Source: Xylophilus ampelinus
Lineage (GTDB): Bacteria; Pseudomonadota; Gammaproteobacteria; Burkholderiales; Burkholderiaceae_C
Direction: 5' to 3'
DNA: 54,607 nucleotides
Assembly: GCF_003217575.1 (NCBI RefSeq)
Contig: NZ_QJTC01000025.1
Location: forward strand, 1-54,607
In this document: in pieces, positions 38,201 through 45,792 of the stretch
Layout of the letters: each line of letters opens with the position of its first letter
How positions within the stretch are numbered: the stretch's first letter is position 1
Made by a program: the position numbers and the translations under genes
The notes under the pieces: model-generated
Databases searched by the model: none
The model's input: only the letters and a program-made list of their open reading frames with translations
Told to the model about the DNA's origin: nothing

Positions 38201-38674
38201 GCGCAGCTGGCGGTGCGGCGCGAAGCCACGGCGGCGCAGCAGGCCGAGGATCAGACGCCGGCGGCGCCGGGCCTGATGCACGAGGCCAACCGGGAGGTGC
38301 CGCTGGTGCTGGTGGTGGACGACTCGATCACCGTGCGCCGCGTGACGCAGCGCCTGTTGCGCCGCGAAGGTTACCGGGTGGCATTGGCCGCCGACGGGCT
38401 GCAGGCGCTGGAGCGGCTGCAGGAGGAGCGCCCGTCGCTGGTGCTGTCCGACATCGAAATGCCCCGCATGGACGGCTTCGACTTGGCGCGCAACATCCGC
38501 GCCGACGACCAGCTGCGCGACCTGCCGATCGTGATGATCACTTCCCGCATAGCCGCCAAGCACCGCGAGCATGCGATGGCGCTGGGCGTGAACCACTATC
38601 TCGGCAAGCCGTATCCCGAGGAGGAACTGCTGGGACTGGTGCGGCGCTACTGCCTGATGGCGATGCCGGCGTAG
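32282..38674 (+). CDS. chpA: ChpA/PilL-type hybrid chemosensory histidine kinase (2130 aa)
   Basis: A giant multi-Hpt CheA-type kinase. Hpt-like segments are centred at H68 (QLHQVSGALEMVG), a degenerate one near residue 500 (HLAQMRGVLSVLG), H709 (FHTLKGSSRM), H1154 (AHSLAGSSATVG) and H1393 (LHTLKGSARL). Then come a dimerisation helix, an HATPase region (LLRNAVVHGIED near 1700, GRGIGMDVVRTEV), a CheW domain (~1830-1975) and a C-terminal REC with phospho-Asp near 2057 (LSDIEMPRMDG). Long Ala/Pro/Asp linkers separate the modules, one containing a hexanucleotide microsatellite. It phosphorylates PilG/PilH to control type IV pilus extension and retraction. The start at 32282 follows pilJ by 43 bases. 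Confidence 0.95.
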   Translation: MQFPDAADTGLHERDLGPLAWVAAELRRGLEGAVKSLRRFIREAEAAGHSDPDLLDTGALRVARQQLHQVSGALEMVGMEPTAVVVRSMEATINKFLQNPAACDEPAVATIERAGFAVGEFLDTVLAGKHYPAVGLFPQYREVQALAGADRAHPADLWPAERRSAEPSVVGAPEPLAYGAAARAQLDQAVLSVVKSGDAAAARRLSELSQRFGVAHGPGQAQIFWRVSAGFFEALGLDLLPRDAHSKRVASRVLMQYAAFAKGDQTVNDRLLQDMLFFCAQAQGAESADAPALAAVREAFRMQKAEPVNYDVRRFGRFDPVLLGQARKRIAAAAETWSALAGGDRQKLKAAADQFNLVADSLRRLHPQSAPLAHALTQALESTARSGEPPATALAMEVATSILYLQAGYEELDTPDDVMAERAGLLAGRLDRARGAASPEPLEGWMEALYRRVSDRQTMGSVVEELRVTLREAEQSLDQFFRAPNDVGPLTAVPGHLAQMRGVLSVLGLDQASQAVVRMRECVERLLMGDPAEPIARTAVFDRLGNSLGALSFLIDMLGYQPTLARRLFVYDEQRGELRIVMGRSRVRASDDAPTPAADNRHPVPLPAVVPAENEPALHEPVQSAAAASPTAAAPVPEAAAAPVPVPVSAPVVPAASPAPAPEDDDAELREIFLEEAREVIENGLASVTSLESHPGDLSEQTTLRRAFHTLKGSSRMVQLDRFGEAAWAMEQVFNAWLAEQLPIPENHRVLARRALEAFGRWARDIENGQDGEWSPEPFVAAADALRLGGASVPLLVPGGDVPAAPGVPYQPVDPQGYEVSDASEEEWADTVMSEEEDSSDEPPDQATRESETAAPQPLIDADTLSFDAPPAEARAAAGLFVPDDYRAPDAADPAAPASSLLGEPFDAAAAVPKTPPDARNLQIDEVDFAEFTAALTESDRKAPDADGRSGAAEPKLAVRMSPAPIDDLPTVASAESPQPAFEGDLPTLSDEFLLLAEPEPAAAADAAPAAASGRPEAVPEAADATDGADAIPAGAGNTAPQAASPEPAESIQSVEGAVTGRADAPPADADEPSGASTPFDTLAAALPVLDDVVMGLDADDDVKVIESLRIPIPLYNVYLNEADEWSRRVLTTLGEWSLELHRRLPESAEQLAHSLAGSSATVGFEALSKVSRLLEHALQHVRNDQGTAHQAGVFVDAAEDIRHLLHQFAAGFLKEPRPRLMRALQAILDSDNSASDEVPSAASFLRVEDNDDHRMLAADADADADADAYAATDTDTDAGSHAGPEPVEPPAEPAATTPDEAAEPRLRAVADVSGESEEAAQRRIDDTIARAVGAGASLGDDIDVVDVIDTELFPFFEEEALELLPQLGNALRQWGARPENDRARAEVLRALHTLKGSARLAGAMQLGELAHRFETEIDELGPEVGDASAIEPLFAHADALRSNFEKLRAGTEVDADTPVRPAPAHAASVGELVEASGVASAAPVAVPGLGVTVPVRQPIAAAARSVAGPSVRVRSALLDRLVNQAGEVMISRSRLESRLGQMRGSLGDLTGNLERLRRELRDIEVQAESQMQSRLALAKDTAAGFDPLEFDRFTRVQELTRMMAESVDDVATVQRNLQRTMQGTEDELVAQGRQARELQRDLLRTRMVEFEGIADRLYAVARQAAKETGKPITLDITGGAVEMDRGVLERLAPAFEHLLRNAVVHGIEDAATRAAAGKPATGTITIGLHQEGNDVAVEFRDDGAGLDHDRIRAKARSLGLLDGLPEPDDAQAAQLIFQPGFSTATQVTELAGRGIGMDVVRTEVQASGGRIEIRSQKGEGTRFRLILPLTTAVTQVVMVRAGNVVFAVPATVVEVVRRATPVELDGAYASDTFTHDGEAVPFFWTGALLGSSDASHEPPARTRPVVVFRSAQQRLALHVDEVLGHQEVVVKNLGPQLVRLPGMSGMSVLPSGAVVLIYNPVALASVHGERVRAQLAVRREATAAQQAEDQTPAAPGLMHEANREVPLVLVVDDSITVRRVTQRLLRREGYRVALAADGLQALERLQEERPSLVLSDIEMPRMDGFDLARNIRADDQLRDLPIVMITSRIAAKHREHAMALGVNHYLGKPYPEEELLGLVRRYCLMAMPA
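36056..36085 (+). repeat. Hexanucleotide microsatellite (GCGGAT)x5 in chpA
   Basis: Five perfect in-frame GCGGAT units encode an Ala-Asp repeat in a linker before the last Hpt domain. A diverged Thr-Asp run follows. Unit gain or loss would change linker length without a frameshift. Confidence 0.85.
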
Positions 38675-38773
38675 CGGGTTCGAGCGGCGGGGGCGCGCCG
38701 AAAGGCCAGCCTCCAGTGTTCTTTTGGATTTCGAGCGAAAATGGCCTGCAGCCGGCGCCGGACACGGACCTCC

Positions 38774-38791
38774 AGCTATCAATTCTATAGC
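38774..38791. repeat. Short hairpin repeat, copy 4
   Basis: AGCTATCAATTCTATAGC lies in the convergent chpA-photolyase gap, with arms GCTAT/ATAGC and flank CGGACCTCC resembling the GCCGACCTCT of other copies. The remaining gap (38675-38922) shows no gene or T-rich terminator. Confidence 0.65.
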
Positions 38792-38922
38792 ATTGCCGTG
38801 TCGGCACGCCCCACCGCCCCACGCGTTGCACGGTGCGGCACCATGCCGGCCGGCTTTGGTGGGGTGGCGGAGATCGACGATTTCGCCGCGGCAGCGGTCC
38901 GGCGGCGAGGTGCGCGCCGGCC

Positions 38923-40407
38923 TCAGGCCCGTGCCCTCTTCACCGCGCCGTAGCGCTCCAGCGTCTTCTCGCGGGCCAGGGCGTGCTCTACGATCGGCTT
39001 GGGGTAGTCCTTGCCGAGCGCGAGGCCCGCGGCTTCCAGATCGACCGGCTTGGCCTGCCAGGGCATGTGGATCAGGTCGTCGGGCAGGCGCGCCAGCCGC
39101 GGCAGGTAGCGGCGGATGAACCGGCCCTCGGCGTCGAACTTCTGGCTCTGCGTGACCGGGTTGAAGATGCGGAACCACGGCTGCGCGTCGCAGCCGGTGG
39201 AAGCCGCCCACTGCCAGTTGCCGTTGTTGCTGGAGAGTTCGAAGTCGTTCAGGTGCAACGCGAAGTAGGCCTCGCCCCGGCGCCAGTCGATTCCCAGATC
39301 CTTGACCAGGAAGGCGGCCGTCACCATCCGCAGCCGGTTGTGCATGTAGCCGGTGCGGTTGATCTGCAGCATCGCCGCATCGACCAGCGGATAGCCGGTG
39401 CGGCCCTCGCACCAAGCGGCGAAGGCGGCATCGGCCTGCTTGCCGTGCTCCCACTTGATCGCGTCGTACTCCGGTCGGTAGGCGTGGCCGATGACATGCG
39501 GCGCGTGGTACATCACCTGGAAGAAGAAGTCGCGCCAGATCAGCTCGCCGAGCCAGACCGCCGCGCCCCGGCTGCCGTGCAGGCTCAACTGGTGCGCGGT
39601 GGCGGCCAGCCGGCGGATCGACACGGTGCCGAAGCGCAGGTGCACTCCCAGGTAGCTCGGCCCTTTGGCGCCCGGGAAATCGCGGGTGCGGCCGTAGTCG
39701 TCGATGCGGTCGAAGAAGTCCTCGAACAGGCTGTGCGCGCCGCTGGCACCGGTGGGGATCTGCAGTTCCGACAGGTTGGTGGCCTCGAAGCCCAGGGCGG
39801 TCAGGGTGGGCACCGCATGCCGGTGCGCCTCGGGCCGCGGGGCCAGCGCGTGCCGGTACTTGGCCACCGGATAGGCCTTCAACTGGTAGTCGTCGAGCTT
39901 TTTGAGCCAGGCGTTCTTGTAGGGCGTGTACACGCCGAAGGCGGTGCCGGCCTGGGTCATCACCTCGTCGCGGGCGAAGATGGAATGGTCCTTGTGGAGC
40001 TGCAGCACGATGCCGGCATTGGCCAGCGCACCCAGCACCTGCGCGTCGCGCGCCAGCGCGCCCGGCTCGTCGTCCTGCCCGGCGAATACCGCCTGCACCC
40101 CGAGGGACTTGGCCAGCACCGCGACATCGTGCTCGGCCTTGGCATGCCGCACGATCAGGCCGGCGGCCGGGTCGTCCGCCAGGCGTTTGAGGTCGGCATC
40201 CAGCTCCACCAGCGAGGCCTGGATGAACTCCACCCGGCGGTCGGCGCGCGGCAGCGGGTAGAGGATGTCGGTGTCGAAGACGAAGCAGCAGTACACCCTG
40301 CGACAGTTGCGCAGCGCATGGTAGAGCGGCGCGTTGTCGTCGGTGCGCAGGTCGCGCCGGAACCAGACCAGGCCGGAGTCGAACTTCGGTGAATCGGAAT
40401 GCTGCAT
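38923..40407 (-). CDS. phrB: Deoxyribodipyrimidine photolyase (class I CPD type)
   Basis: 494 residues, the usual length. The N-terminal photolyase domain starts GLVWFRRDLRTDDN (antenna cofactor). The FAD domain includes GELIWRDFFFQVMYHAP, TGYPLVDAAMLQINRTGYMHNRLRM and DFELSSNNGNWQWAASTGCDAQPWFRIFNP with the conserved Trp and Asn that contact flavin and the dimer. It repairs UV cyclobutane dimers with blue light. The ATG at 40407 gives MQHSDS; an upstream extension is unlikely. It is convergent with chpA and divergent from yqgE. Confidence 0.95.
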   Translation of the reverse strand: MQHSDSPKFDSGLVWFRRDLRTDDNAPLYHALRNCRRVYCCFVFDTDILYPLPRADRRVEFIQASLVELDADLKRLADDPAAGLIVRHAKAEHDVAVLAKSLGVQAVFAGQDDEPGALARDAQVLGALANAGIVLQLHKDHSIFARDEVMTQAGTAFGVYTPYKNAWLKKLDDYQLKAYPVAKYRHALAPRPEAHRHAVPTLTALGFEATNLSELQIPTGASGAHSLFEDFFDRIDDYGRTRDFPGAKGPSYLGVHLRFGTVSIRRLAATAHQLSLHGSRGAAVWLGELIWRDFFFQVMYHAPHVIGHAYRPEYDAIKWEHGKQADAAFAAWCEGRTGYPLVDAAMLQINRTGYMHNRLRMVTAAFLVKDLGIDWRRGEAYFALHLNDFELSSNNGNWQWAASTGCDAQPWFRIFNPVTQSQKFDAEGRFIRRYLPRLARLPDDLIHMPWQAKPVDLEAAGLALGKDYPKPIVEHALAREKTLERYGAVKRARA

Positions 40408-40593
40408 GGGCAGGGCTCGGGATAGGTAGAGGGGCTGGCGTCCGGCCGTGGCGCGTATTGGACCAGCAATGCCCCGCACCGCGTGGTGCGGGGCGCGCCG
40501 GTGCAGCGTTTGTCGCCGGTTCCGGCGCGCGACCGGTTACCCGCTGTGTCCGGAAGCGCCGGGGCCGCCCGGTCGAGCCTTTAAAATCGTCGC

Positions 40594-41193
40594 ATGGCAG
40601 CCGACTCCGATCCCATCAACCTGACGCATCACTTTCTGATTGCCATGCCCGGGATGGAGGACGAGTCCTTCGCCCGCAGCGTGATCTACCTCTGCGAGCA
40701 CGGCCCACAGGGCGCGCTGGGGCTGATGATCAACAAGCCCAGCGACATCAACCTGCGCCGCCTGTTCGACAAGGTCGATCTTTCGCTGCGGCGCGAAGAC
40801 CTCTCCGACACGCCCGTCTTCAACGGCGGCCCCGTCCAGACCGAGCGCGGCTTCGTGCTGCACGAGGCGATGCGGGCCAACGTGCCCGACGCGGACGAAT
40901 CGGTCTACGCCTCCACCATGACCATTCCCGGTGGCCTGGAGATGACCACCTCGAAGGACGTGTTGGAAGCGCTCTCCACCGGCGCCGGCCCGCGCCGGGT
41001 GCTGGTGACGCTCGGCTACTCGTCCTGGGGCGAGGGCCAGTTGGAGAGCGAGTTGGCCGAGAACAGCTGGCTCACCGTCGGCGCCGACCTGTCGGTGATC
41101 TTCGACGTGCCGGTGAAAGAGCGCTACGACCGGGCGCTGAAGCTGTTGGGTTTGGAAGCCTGGATGATCTCCCCCGACGCGGGGCATGCTTGA
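40594..41193 (+). CDS. yqgE: YqgE/AlgH family protein (UPF0301, DUF179)
   Basis: 199 residues, family length. Landmarks are HHFLIAMPGMED, ALGLMINKP, VFNGGPVQTERGFVLH and GYSSWGEGQLESELAENSWL. A conserved bacterial protein of unknown biochemical function; AlgH is a putative regulator in Pseudomonas. The position directly ahead of ruvX is conserved in proteobacteria. An 81-bp repeat separates it from ruvX. Confidence 0.93.
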   Translation: MAADSDPINLTHHFLIAMPGMEDESFARSVIYLCEHGPQGALGLMINKPSDINLRRLFDKVDLSLRREDLSDTPVFNGGPVQTERGFVLHEAMRANVPDADESVYASTMTIPGGLEMTTSKDVLEALSTGAGPRRVLVTLGYSSWGEGQLESELAENSWLTVGADLSVIFDVPVKERYDRALKLLGLEAWMISPDAGHA

Positions 41194-41202
41194 ATGGCTC
41201 CC

Positions 41203-41283
41203 CCCCCAGGCTTGCTCACTGCGTGTAGCCGCCGACCCCCTACCGGGGGCGCCACTGGCGGCCCGACAAGTCGGTTCCGCGGT
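41203..41283 (+). repeat. 82-bp interspersed repeat, copy B (yqgE-ruvX)
   Basis: It begins CCCCCAGGCTT and ends TTCCGCGGT, with hairpin CCCCCT-ACC-GGGGGC in the middle. It is more diverged than copies A and C but keeps the same block order and length. Confidence 0.7.
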
Positions 41284-41334
41284 GGCCGCTGAAGGTGCAG
41301 CCCGGGCGCAGGCGTCGTGGGCGAGGTGCGCCGG

Positions 41335-41753
41335 ATGAGCCCGCCCCCGTCCCCCGCGTCCGACGTCCCGTCCCATTTCCAGAGCTTCCTGGCCTTCGAC
41401 TTCGGCATGAAGCGCACCGGCGTCGCCTCGGGCAACCGGCTGCTGAAGACCGCCACGCCCCAGCCTACCGTGGCCGCCGAGGGCGACGCCCGCTTCGTGC
41501 CCATCGGCAAGCGGATCGCCGAATGGCAGCCCGACGCGCTGGTGGTGGGCGTGCCCTTCCATCCCGACGGCGCGGCGCACGAGAACACCCGCCGCGCCCG
41601 CAAGTTCGCCCGCCAGCTGCACGGCCGCTTCGGCCTGCCGGTCTACGAGGTGGACGAGCGCTACAGCACCACCGAAGCCCTGTCCGAGGGCGCGCGCGAT
41701 GCCGACGCGGCCTCGGCCTGCATCATCCTCGAACAGTTCCTGAGGAGCCTTCC

Positions 41754-41757
<4 letters not shown>
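41335..41757 (+). CDS. ruvX: Holliday junction resolvase-like RuvX/YqgF
   Basis: 140 residues with the RNase H-like fold: FLAFDFGMKRTGVASG (first Asp), LVVGVPFHPDG, VDERYSTTEA (Glu/Asp) and DADAASACIILEQFL (last Asp). It is needed for 16S rRNA 5' maturation and has been proposed as a junction resolvase. The start ATG 41335 follows GCGAGGTGCGCC; an in-frame GTG lies 18 bases upstream. It overlaps pyrR by 4 bases (ATGA). Confidence 0.93.
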
Positions 41758-42284
<527 letters not shown>

Positions 42285-42285
42285 C

Positions 42286-43248
42286 ATGCTCTACAAACGC
42301 AATCCCCAGCTCAACAAGAACGGCGAGCTGGTCCACCTGCTGTCGATCGAAGGGCTGCCGAAGGGCATCGTCACACACATCCTCGACACCGCCGCCAACT
42401 TCGTGAGCGTGAACGACCGCGAGGTGAAGAAGGTGCCGCTGCTGCGCGGCAAGAGCGTGTTCAACCTGTTCTTCGAGAACAGCACCCGCACCCGCACCAC
42501 CTTCGAGATCGCGGCCAAGCGGCTGTCGGCCGACGTGATCAACCTCGACATCGCGCGCAGCTCGGCCACCAAGGGCGAGTCGCTGCTCGACACCGTCGCC
42601 AACCTGAGCGCGATGGCGGCCGACATCTTCGTGGTGCGGCACGGCGAATCGGGCGCGCCCTACCTGATCGCCCAGCACGTGGCGCCGCATGTGCACGTCA
42701 TCAACGCCGGCGACGGACGGCATGCGCACCCCACACAGGGGCTGCTCGACATGTACACGATCCGCCACTACAAGAAGGACTTCAGCAACCTCACCGTCGC
42801 GATCGTCGGCGACGTGCTGCACTCCCGCGTGGCCCGCTCCGATATCCACGGCCTCACCACGCTCGGCTGCGCCGAAGTGCGGGTGGTCGGCCCGCGCACC
42901 CTCGTGCCGGCCGACATGGCGCAGATGGGGGTGAAGGTGTTCCACGCGCTGGAGGAGGGCATCCAGGGCTGCGACGTGGTCATCATGCTGCGGCTGCAGA
43001 ACGAGCGGATGAGCGGTGCGCTGCTGCCGTCGAGCCAGGAGTACTTCCGCAGCTTCGGCCTGACGCCCGAGAAGCTGCGCCTGGCCAAGCCCGACGCGAT
43101 CGTGATGCACCCGGGCCCGATCAACCGCGGCGTCGAGATCGACTCGGCGGTGGTCGACGGCCAGCAGAGCGTGATCCTGCCGCAGGTGACCTTCGGCATC
43201 GCGGTGCGCATGGCGGTGATGTCCATCGTGGCGGGGAATGAAGCATGA
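42286..43248 (+). CDS. pyrB: Aspartate carbamoyltransferase catalytic chain PyrB
   Basis: 320 residues. It condenses carbamoyl phosphate with aspartate in pyrimidine synthesis. The carbamoyl-phosphate site is [12 protein letters not shown], followed by the [15 protein letters not shown]-like loop, [16 protein letters not shown], the aspartate-binding loop MLRLQNERM, and HPGPINRG. All key residues are present. It is followed immediately by an 82-bp repeat and then pyrC', giving the class A ATCase arrangement in which an inactive DHOase subunit is required for assembly. Confidence 0.97.
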   Translation: MLYKRNPQLNKNGELVHLLSIEGLPKGIVTHILDTAANFVSVNDREVKKVPLLRGKSVFNLFFENSTRTRTTFEIAAKRLSADVINLDIARSSATKGESLLDTVANLSAMAADIFVVRHGESGAPYLIAQHVAPHVHVINAGDGRHAHPTQGLLDMYTIRHYKKDFSNLTVAIVGDVLHSRVARSDIHGLTTLGCAEVRVVGPRTLVPADMAQMGVKVFHALEEGIQGCDVVIMLRLQNERMSGALLPSSQEYFRSFGLTPEKLRLAKPDAIVMHPGPINRGVEIDSAVVDGQQSVILPQVTFGIAVRMAVMSIVAGNEA

Positions 43249-43330
43249 CCCCCAGGCTCCGCGCTGCGCGTCTTCGCCCACCCCCTTCCAGGGGGCAACA
43301 CCAGCGGCCCGGCAAAGCCGGATCCGCGGT
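43249..43330 (+). repeat. 82-bp interspersed repeat, copy C (pyrB-pyrC')
   Basis: It starts with the base right after the pyrB stop. It runs from CCCCCAGGCTCC to GGATCCGCGGT and contains the hairpin CCCCCT-TCC-AGGGGG. It is nearest to copy A. Confidence 0.8.
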
Positions 43331-43380
43331 GTTCCCGAACCGACAAGTCTGCGCTGCGGCAAACCTTCAGGCTTGAATTT

Positions 43381-44688
43381 ATGAACATCCTGATCCAGAA
43401 CGGCCGGGTGATCGACCCGGCCACCGGTTTCGATAAAAAAGTGCCGCTGGCCGTCGCCGCTGGCCGACTTCTAGCTATCGAAAACATAGCGGCCGAGTTC
43501 GTGCCCGACCGCACGCTCGACGCCACCGGCTGCATCGTCGTGCCGGGCCTGATCGACCTGGCGGCACGGCTGCGGGAGCCGGGTCATGAGCACGAGGGCA
43601 TGCTCGACTCCGAGATGGCCGCGGCGGTGGCCGGCGGCGTGACCGGCCTGGTCTGCCCGCCCGACACCGACCCGGTGCTCGACGAGCCCGGCCTGGTCGA
43701 GATGCTGAAGTTCCGCGCCGAGAAGCTGCACCGGGCGCGGCTCTTCCCGCTGGGCGCGCTCACCCGCGGCTTGGCCGGCGAGGTGCTGACCGAGATGGCC
43801 GAACTGACCGAATCGGGCTGCGTCGGCTTCGGCCAGGCCGAGGTGCCGCTGCAAAGCACCCAGGTGCTGCAGCGCGCGCTGCAGTACGCCGCCACCTTCG
43901 GCTACACCGTCTGGCTGCGGCCGCAGGAGTTGTACCTGGGCAAGGGCGTGGCCGCCAGCGGCCCGCTGGCGACGCGGCTGGGCCTGTCGGGCGTGCCGGT
44001 GGCGGCCGAGACGATCGCGCTGCACACGATCTTCGAGCTGCTGAAATCCACCGGCGCCCGCGTCCACCTGTGCCGCCTGAGCAGCGCCGCCGGCATCGAC
44101 CTGGTGCGCCGCGCCAAGGCCGAGGGCCTGCGGGTGACGGCCGACGTCAGCATCAACTCCCTGCACCTGACCGACGCCGACATCGGCTTCTTCGACAGCC
44201 GCGCCCGGCTCGCTCCGCCGCTGCGCCAGCAGCGCGACCGCGACGCGATCCGCACCGGCCTGGCCGACGGCACGATCGACGTGCTCGTCTCCGACCACAC
44301 CCCGGTCGACGAGGATGCCAAGACGCTGCCCTTCGCCGAGGCCGAGCCCGGCGCCACCGGCCTGGAGCTGCTGCTGAGCCTGGCGGTGAAGTGGGCCGAC
44401 GAATCGGGCGGCGGCAGCGCCGGCCTGCTGCGGGCGCTGTCGGTGCTGACCCACGCGCCCGCCGCCGTGCTGGGCGGATCGCTGGGCACGCTACAGGCCA
44501 GCCTGGGCCGGCTGGCGCCCGGCGGCGTGGCCGACATCTGCATCTTCGACCCGGTCGCGCGCTGGACGGTCGGTGCCGACACGCTGCGCAGCCAGGGCAA
44601 GCACACCCCGTTCTCCGGCTACGAGCTGCCGGCGCAGGTGCGCTGGACGCTGGTCGGCGGGCAGATCGCATACGCGCGGCATGGCTGA
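43381..44688 (+). CDS. pyrC: Dihydroorotase-like PyrC' (predicted non-catalytic, ATCase-associated)
   Basis: 435 residues of the amidohydrolase superfamily. The signature that reads DxHxHxREPG in active enzymes here reads GLIDLAARLREPG near residue 60, so both metal-binding His are lost (Ala and Arg). SDHTPVDEDAK near 303 retains the Asp. In Pseudomonas, pyrB is followed by an inactive pyrC' needed for holoenzyme assembly, and this gene's position fits that. A separate catalytic DHOase should be elsewhere. Residues about 31-37 (LAIENIA) are encoded by an intergenic hairpin repeat that has become coding. The start ATG lies 51 bases after the 82-bp repeat; no strong ribosome site. Confidence 0.9.
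   Translation: MNILIQNGRVIDPATGFDKKVPLAVAAGRLLAIENIAAEFVPDRTLDATGCIVVPGLIDLAARLREPGHEHEGMLDSEMAAAVAGGVTGLVCPPDTDPVLDEPGLVEMLKFRAEKLHRARLFPLGALTRGLAGEVLTEMAELTESGCVGFGQAEVPLQSTQVLQRALQYAATFGYTVWLRPQELYLGKGVAASGPLATRLGLSGVPVAAETIALHTIFELLKSTGARVHLCRLSSAAGIDLVRRAKAEGLRVTADVSINSLHLTDADIGFFDSRARLAPPLRQQRDRDAIRTGLADGTIDVLVSDHTPVDEDAKTLPFAEAEPGATGLELLLSLAVKWADESGGGSAGLLRALSVLTHAPAAVLGGSLGTLQASLGRLAPGGVADICIFDPVARWTVGADTLRSQGKHTPFSGYELPAQVRWTLVGGQIAYARHG
43471..43490 (+). repeat. Short hairpin repeat, copy 5, inside the pyrC' coding region
   Basis: CTAGCTATCGAAAACATAGC is preceded by GGCCGACTT, the same flank as other copies. It is translated in frame as part of pyrC' with no stop codon. Confidence 0.8.
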
Positions 44689-44828
44689 CGCCGGGCTGCG
44701 GGGCGGCCGGGCGACGGCGGGGCACCCGACTTCCGGCCTCCGCCGTGCGCCGGCTGTGCCGGTGGCGGGTTCGGCGATCCGCCCATGCCGCCGGTGAGCG
44801 CGCCCGGCCGGGCCGGACCCGCTGCGCG

Positions 44829-45614
44829 ATGACGTCCCCGCTCCGCCATCTGCAGGCCGGCTGGCGCATCCTGCGCGCTGCGGCGCACGGCACGCGTGGC
44901 CTGTGGCTGATCCGCCGGCGCTTCCCCGGCTTCACCCCGGACGAGCGCGAAGCCTGCATCGAGGACTGGGCGCGGGGGATGCTGACCATCCTCAACGTCG
45001 CGCTGCGGGTGGAAGGCCGGCGGCCCGACGGCGGCCCGCTGCTGCTGGTGGCCAACCACACCTCGTGGCTCGACATCCTGGCGGTGCAGGCCGCGCGCAG
45101 CTGCCGCTTCGTCGCCAAGGCCGAGGTGCGGCGCTGGCCCCTGATCGGCGTGGTGGCCGCCGCGGCCGGCACGCTGTTCATCGAACGCGCCTCGCGCCGC
45201 GACGCGGTACGGGTGGTGCACCACGCGGCCGAGAGCCTGGCGGCCGGCCACGTGGTCACGGTGTTTCCCGAAGGCACCACCGGCAACGGCTGCGTGCTGC
45301 TGCCGTTCCACGGCAACCTGCTGCAGGCGGCGATCGCCACCGACGTGCCCGCGCTGCCGGTGGGCATCCGCTTCCTCGATGCCGCCACCGGCGCGCCGTC
45401 CGCCCTGGCGGCGTACGTGGACGACGACACGCTGGTCGCCTCGCTCTGGCGTACCCTGACCGGCCCGCCGCTGGTGGCCGTCGTGAACTTCGGCGTGCCG
45501 GGCCGTGCGGCCGGCCGCGACCGCCGGGCCTGGGCCGCGGTACTGCATGCCGAGGTCGACCATCTGCGCCGAGGCCTCGCGTCGCCGGATTGCTCTCAAA
45601 AACATAGCGGGTAG
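44829..45614 (+). CDS. 1-acyl-sn-glycerol-3-phosphate acyltransferase (PlsC family)
   Basis: 261 residues. The acyltransferase motif I is NHTSWLDIL (HX4D) near residue 76, motif III is FPEGTTGNG, and the FVAKAEVRRWPLIG segment lies between. It acylates lysophosphatidate or a similar lysolipid at the inner membrane. It follows pyrC' after a 140-base gap, as in other Burkholderiales. The start ATG 44829 has a weak ribosome site. The last residues (SQKHSG) are encoded by a hairpin repeat, which also adjoins the stop. Confidence 0.9.
   Translation: MTSPLRHLQAGWRILRAAAHGTRGLWLIRRRFPGFTPDEREACIEDWARGMLTILNVALRVEGRRPDGGPLLLVANHTSWLDILAVQAARSCRFVAKAEVRRWPLIGVVAAAAGTLFIERASRRDAVRVVHHAAESLAAGHVVTVFPEGTTGNGCVLLPFHGNLLQAAIATDVPALPVGIRFLDAATGAPSALAAYVDDDTLVASLWRTLTGPPLVAVVNFGVPGRAAGRDRRAWAAVLHAEVDHLRRGLASPDCSQKHSG
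45589..45608. repeat. Short hairpin repeat, copy 6 (reverse orientation), at the plsC 3' end
   Basis: GATTGCTCTCAAAAACATAGC is followed by GGGTAGTCGGCGTG. Read in reverse, the flank CGCCGACTACC matches the GCCGAC flank of the other copies, so this copy is inverted. It overlaps the end of the acyltransferase gene. Confidence 0.6.
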
Positions 45615-45792
45615 TCGGCGTGCAGAAAGCCCGCCGGCTATTCCGGAGCACAATAAGGCGGTCATGTCGCACCGAGCGGCTACGCCCTGAAACAAAAAAC
45701 GGCCGGCGCGGCACAGAGCTGCCGCCCGGTTCGCGCATCATCCAGCCCCCGACCGCCACGGACGCGCGGCCGGCGCCTTTTCTGCCTACCCC

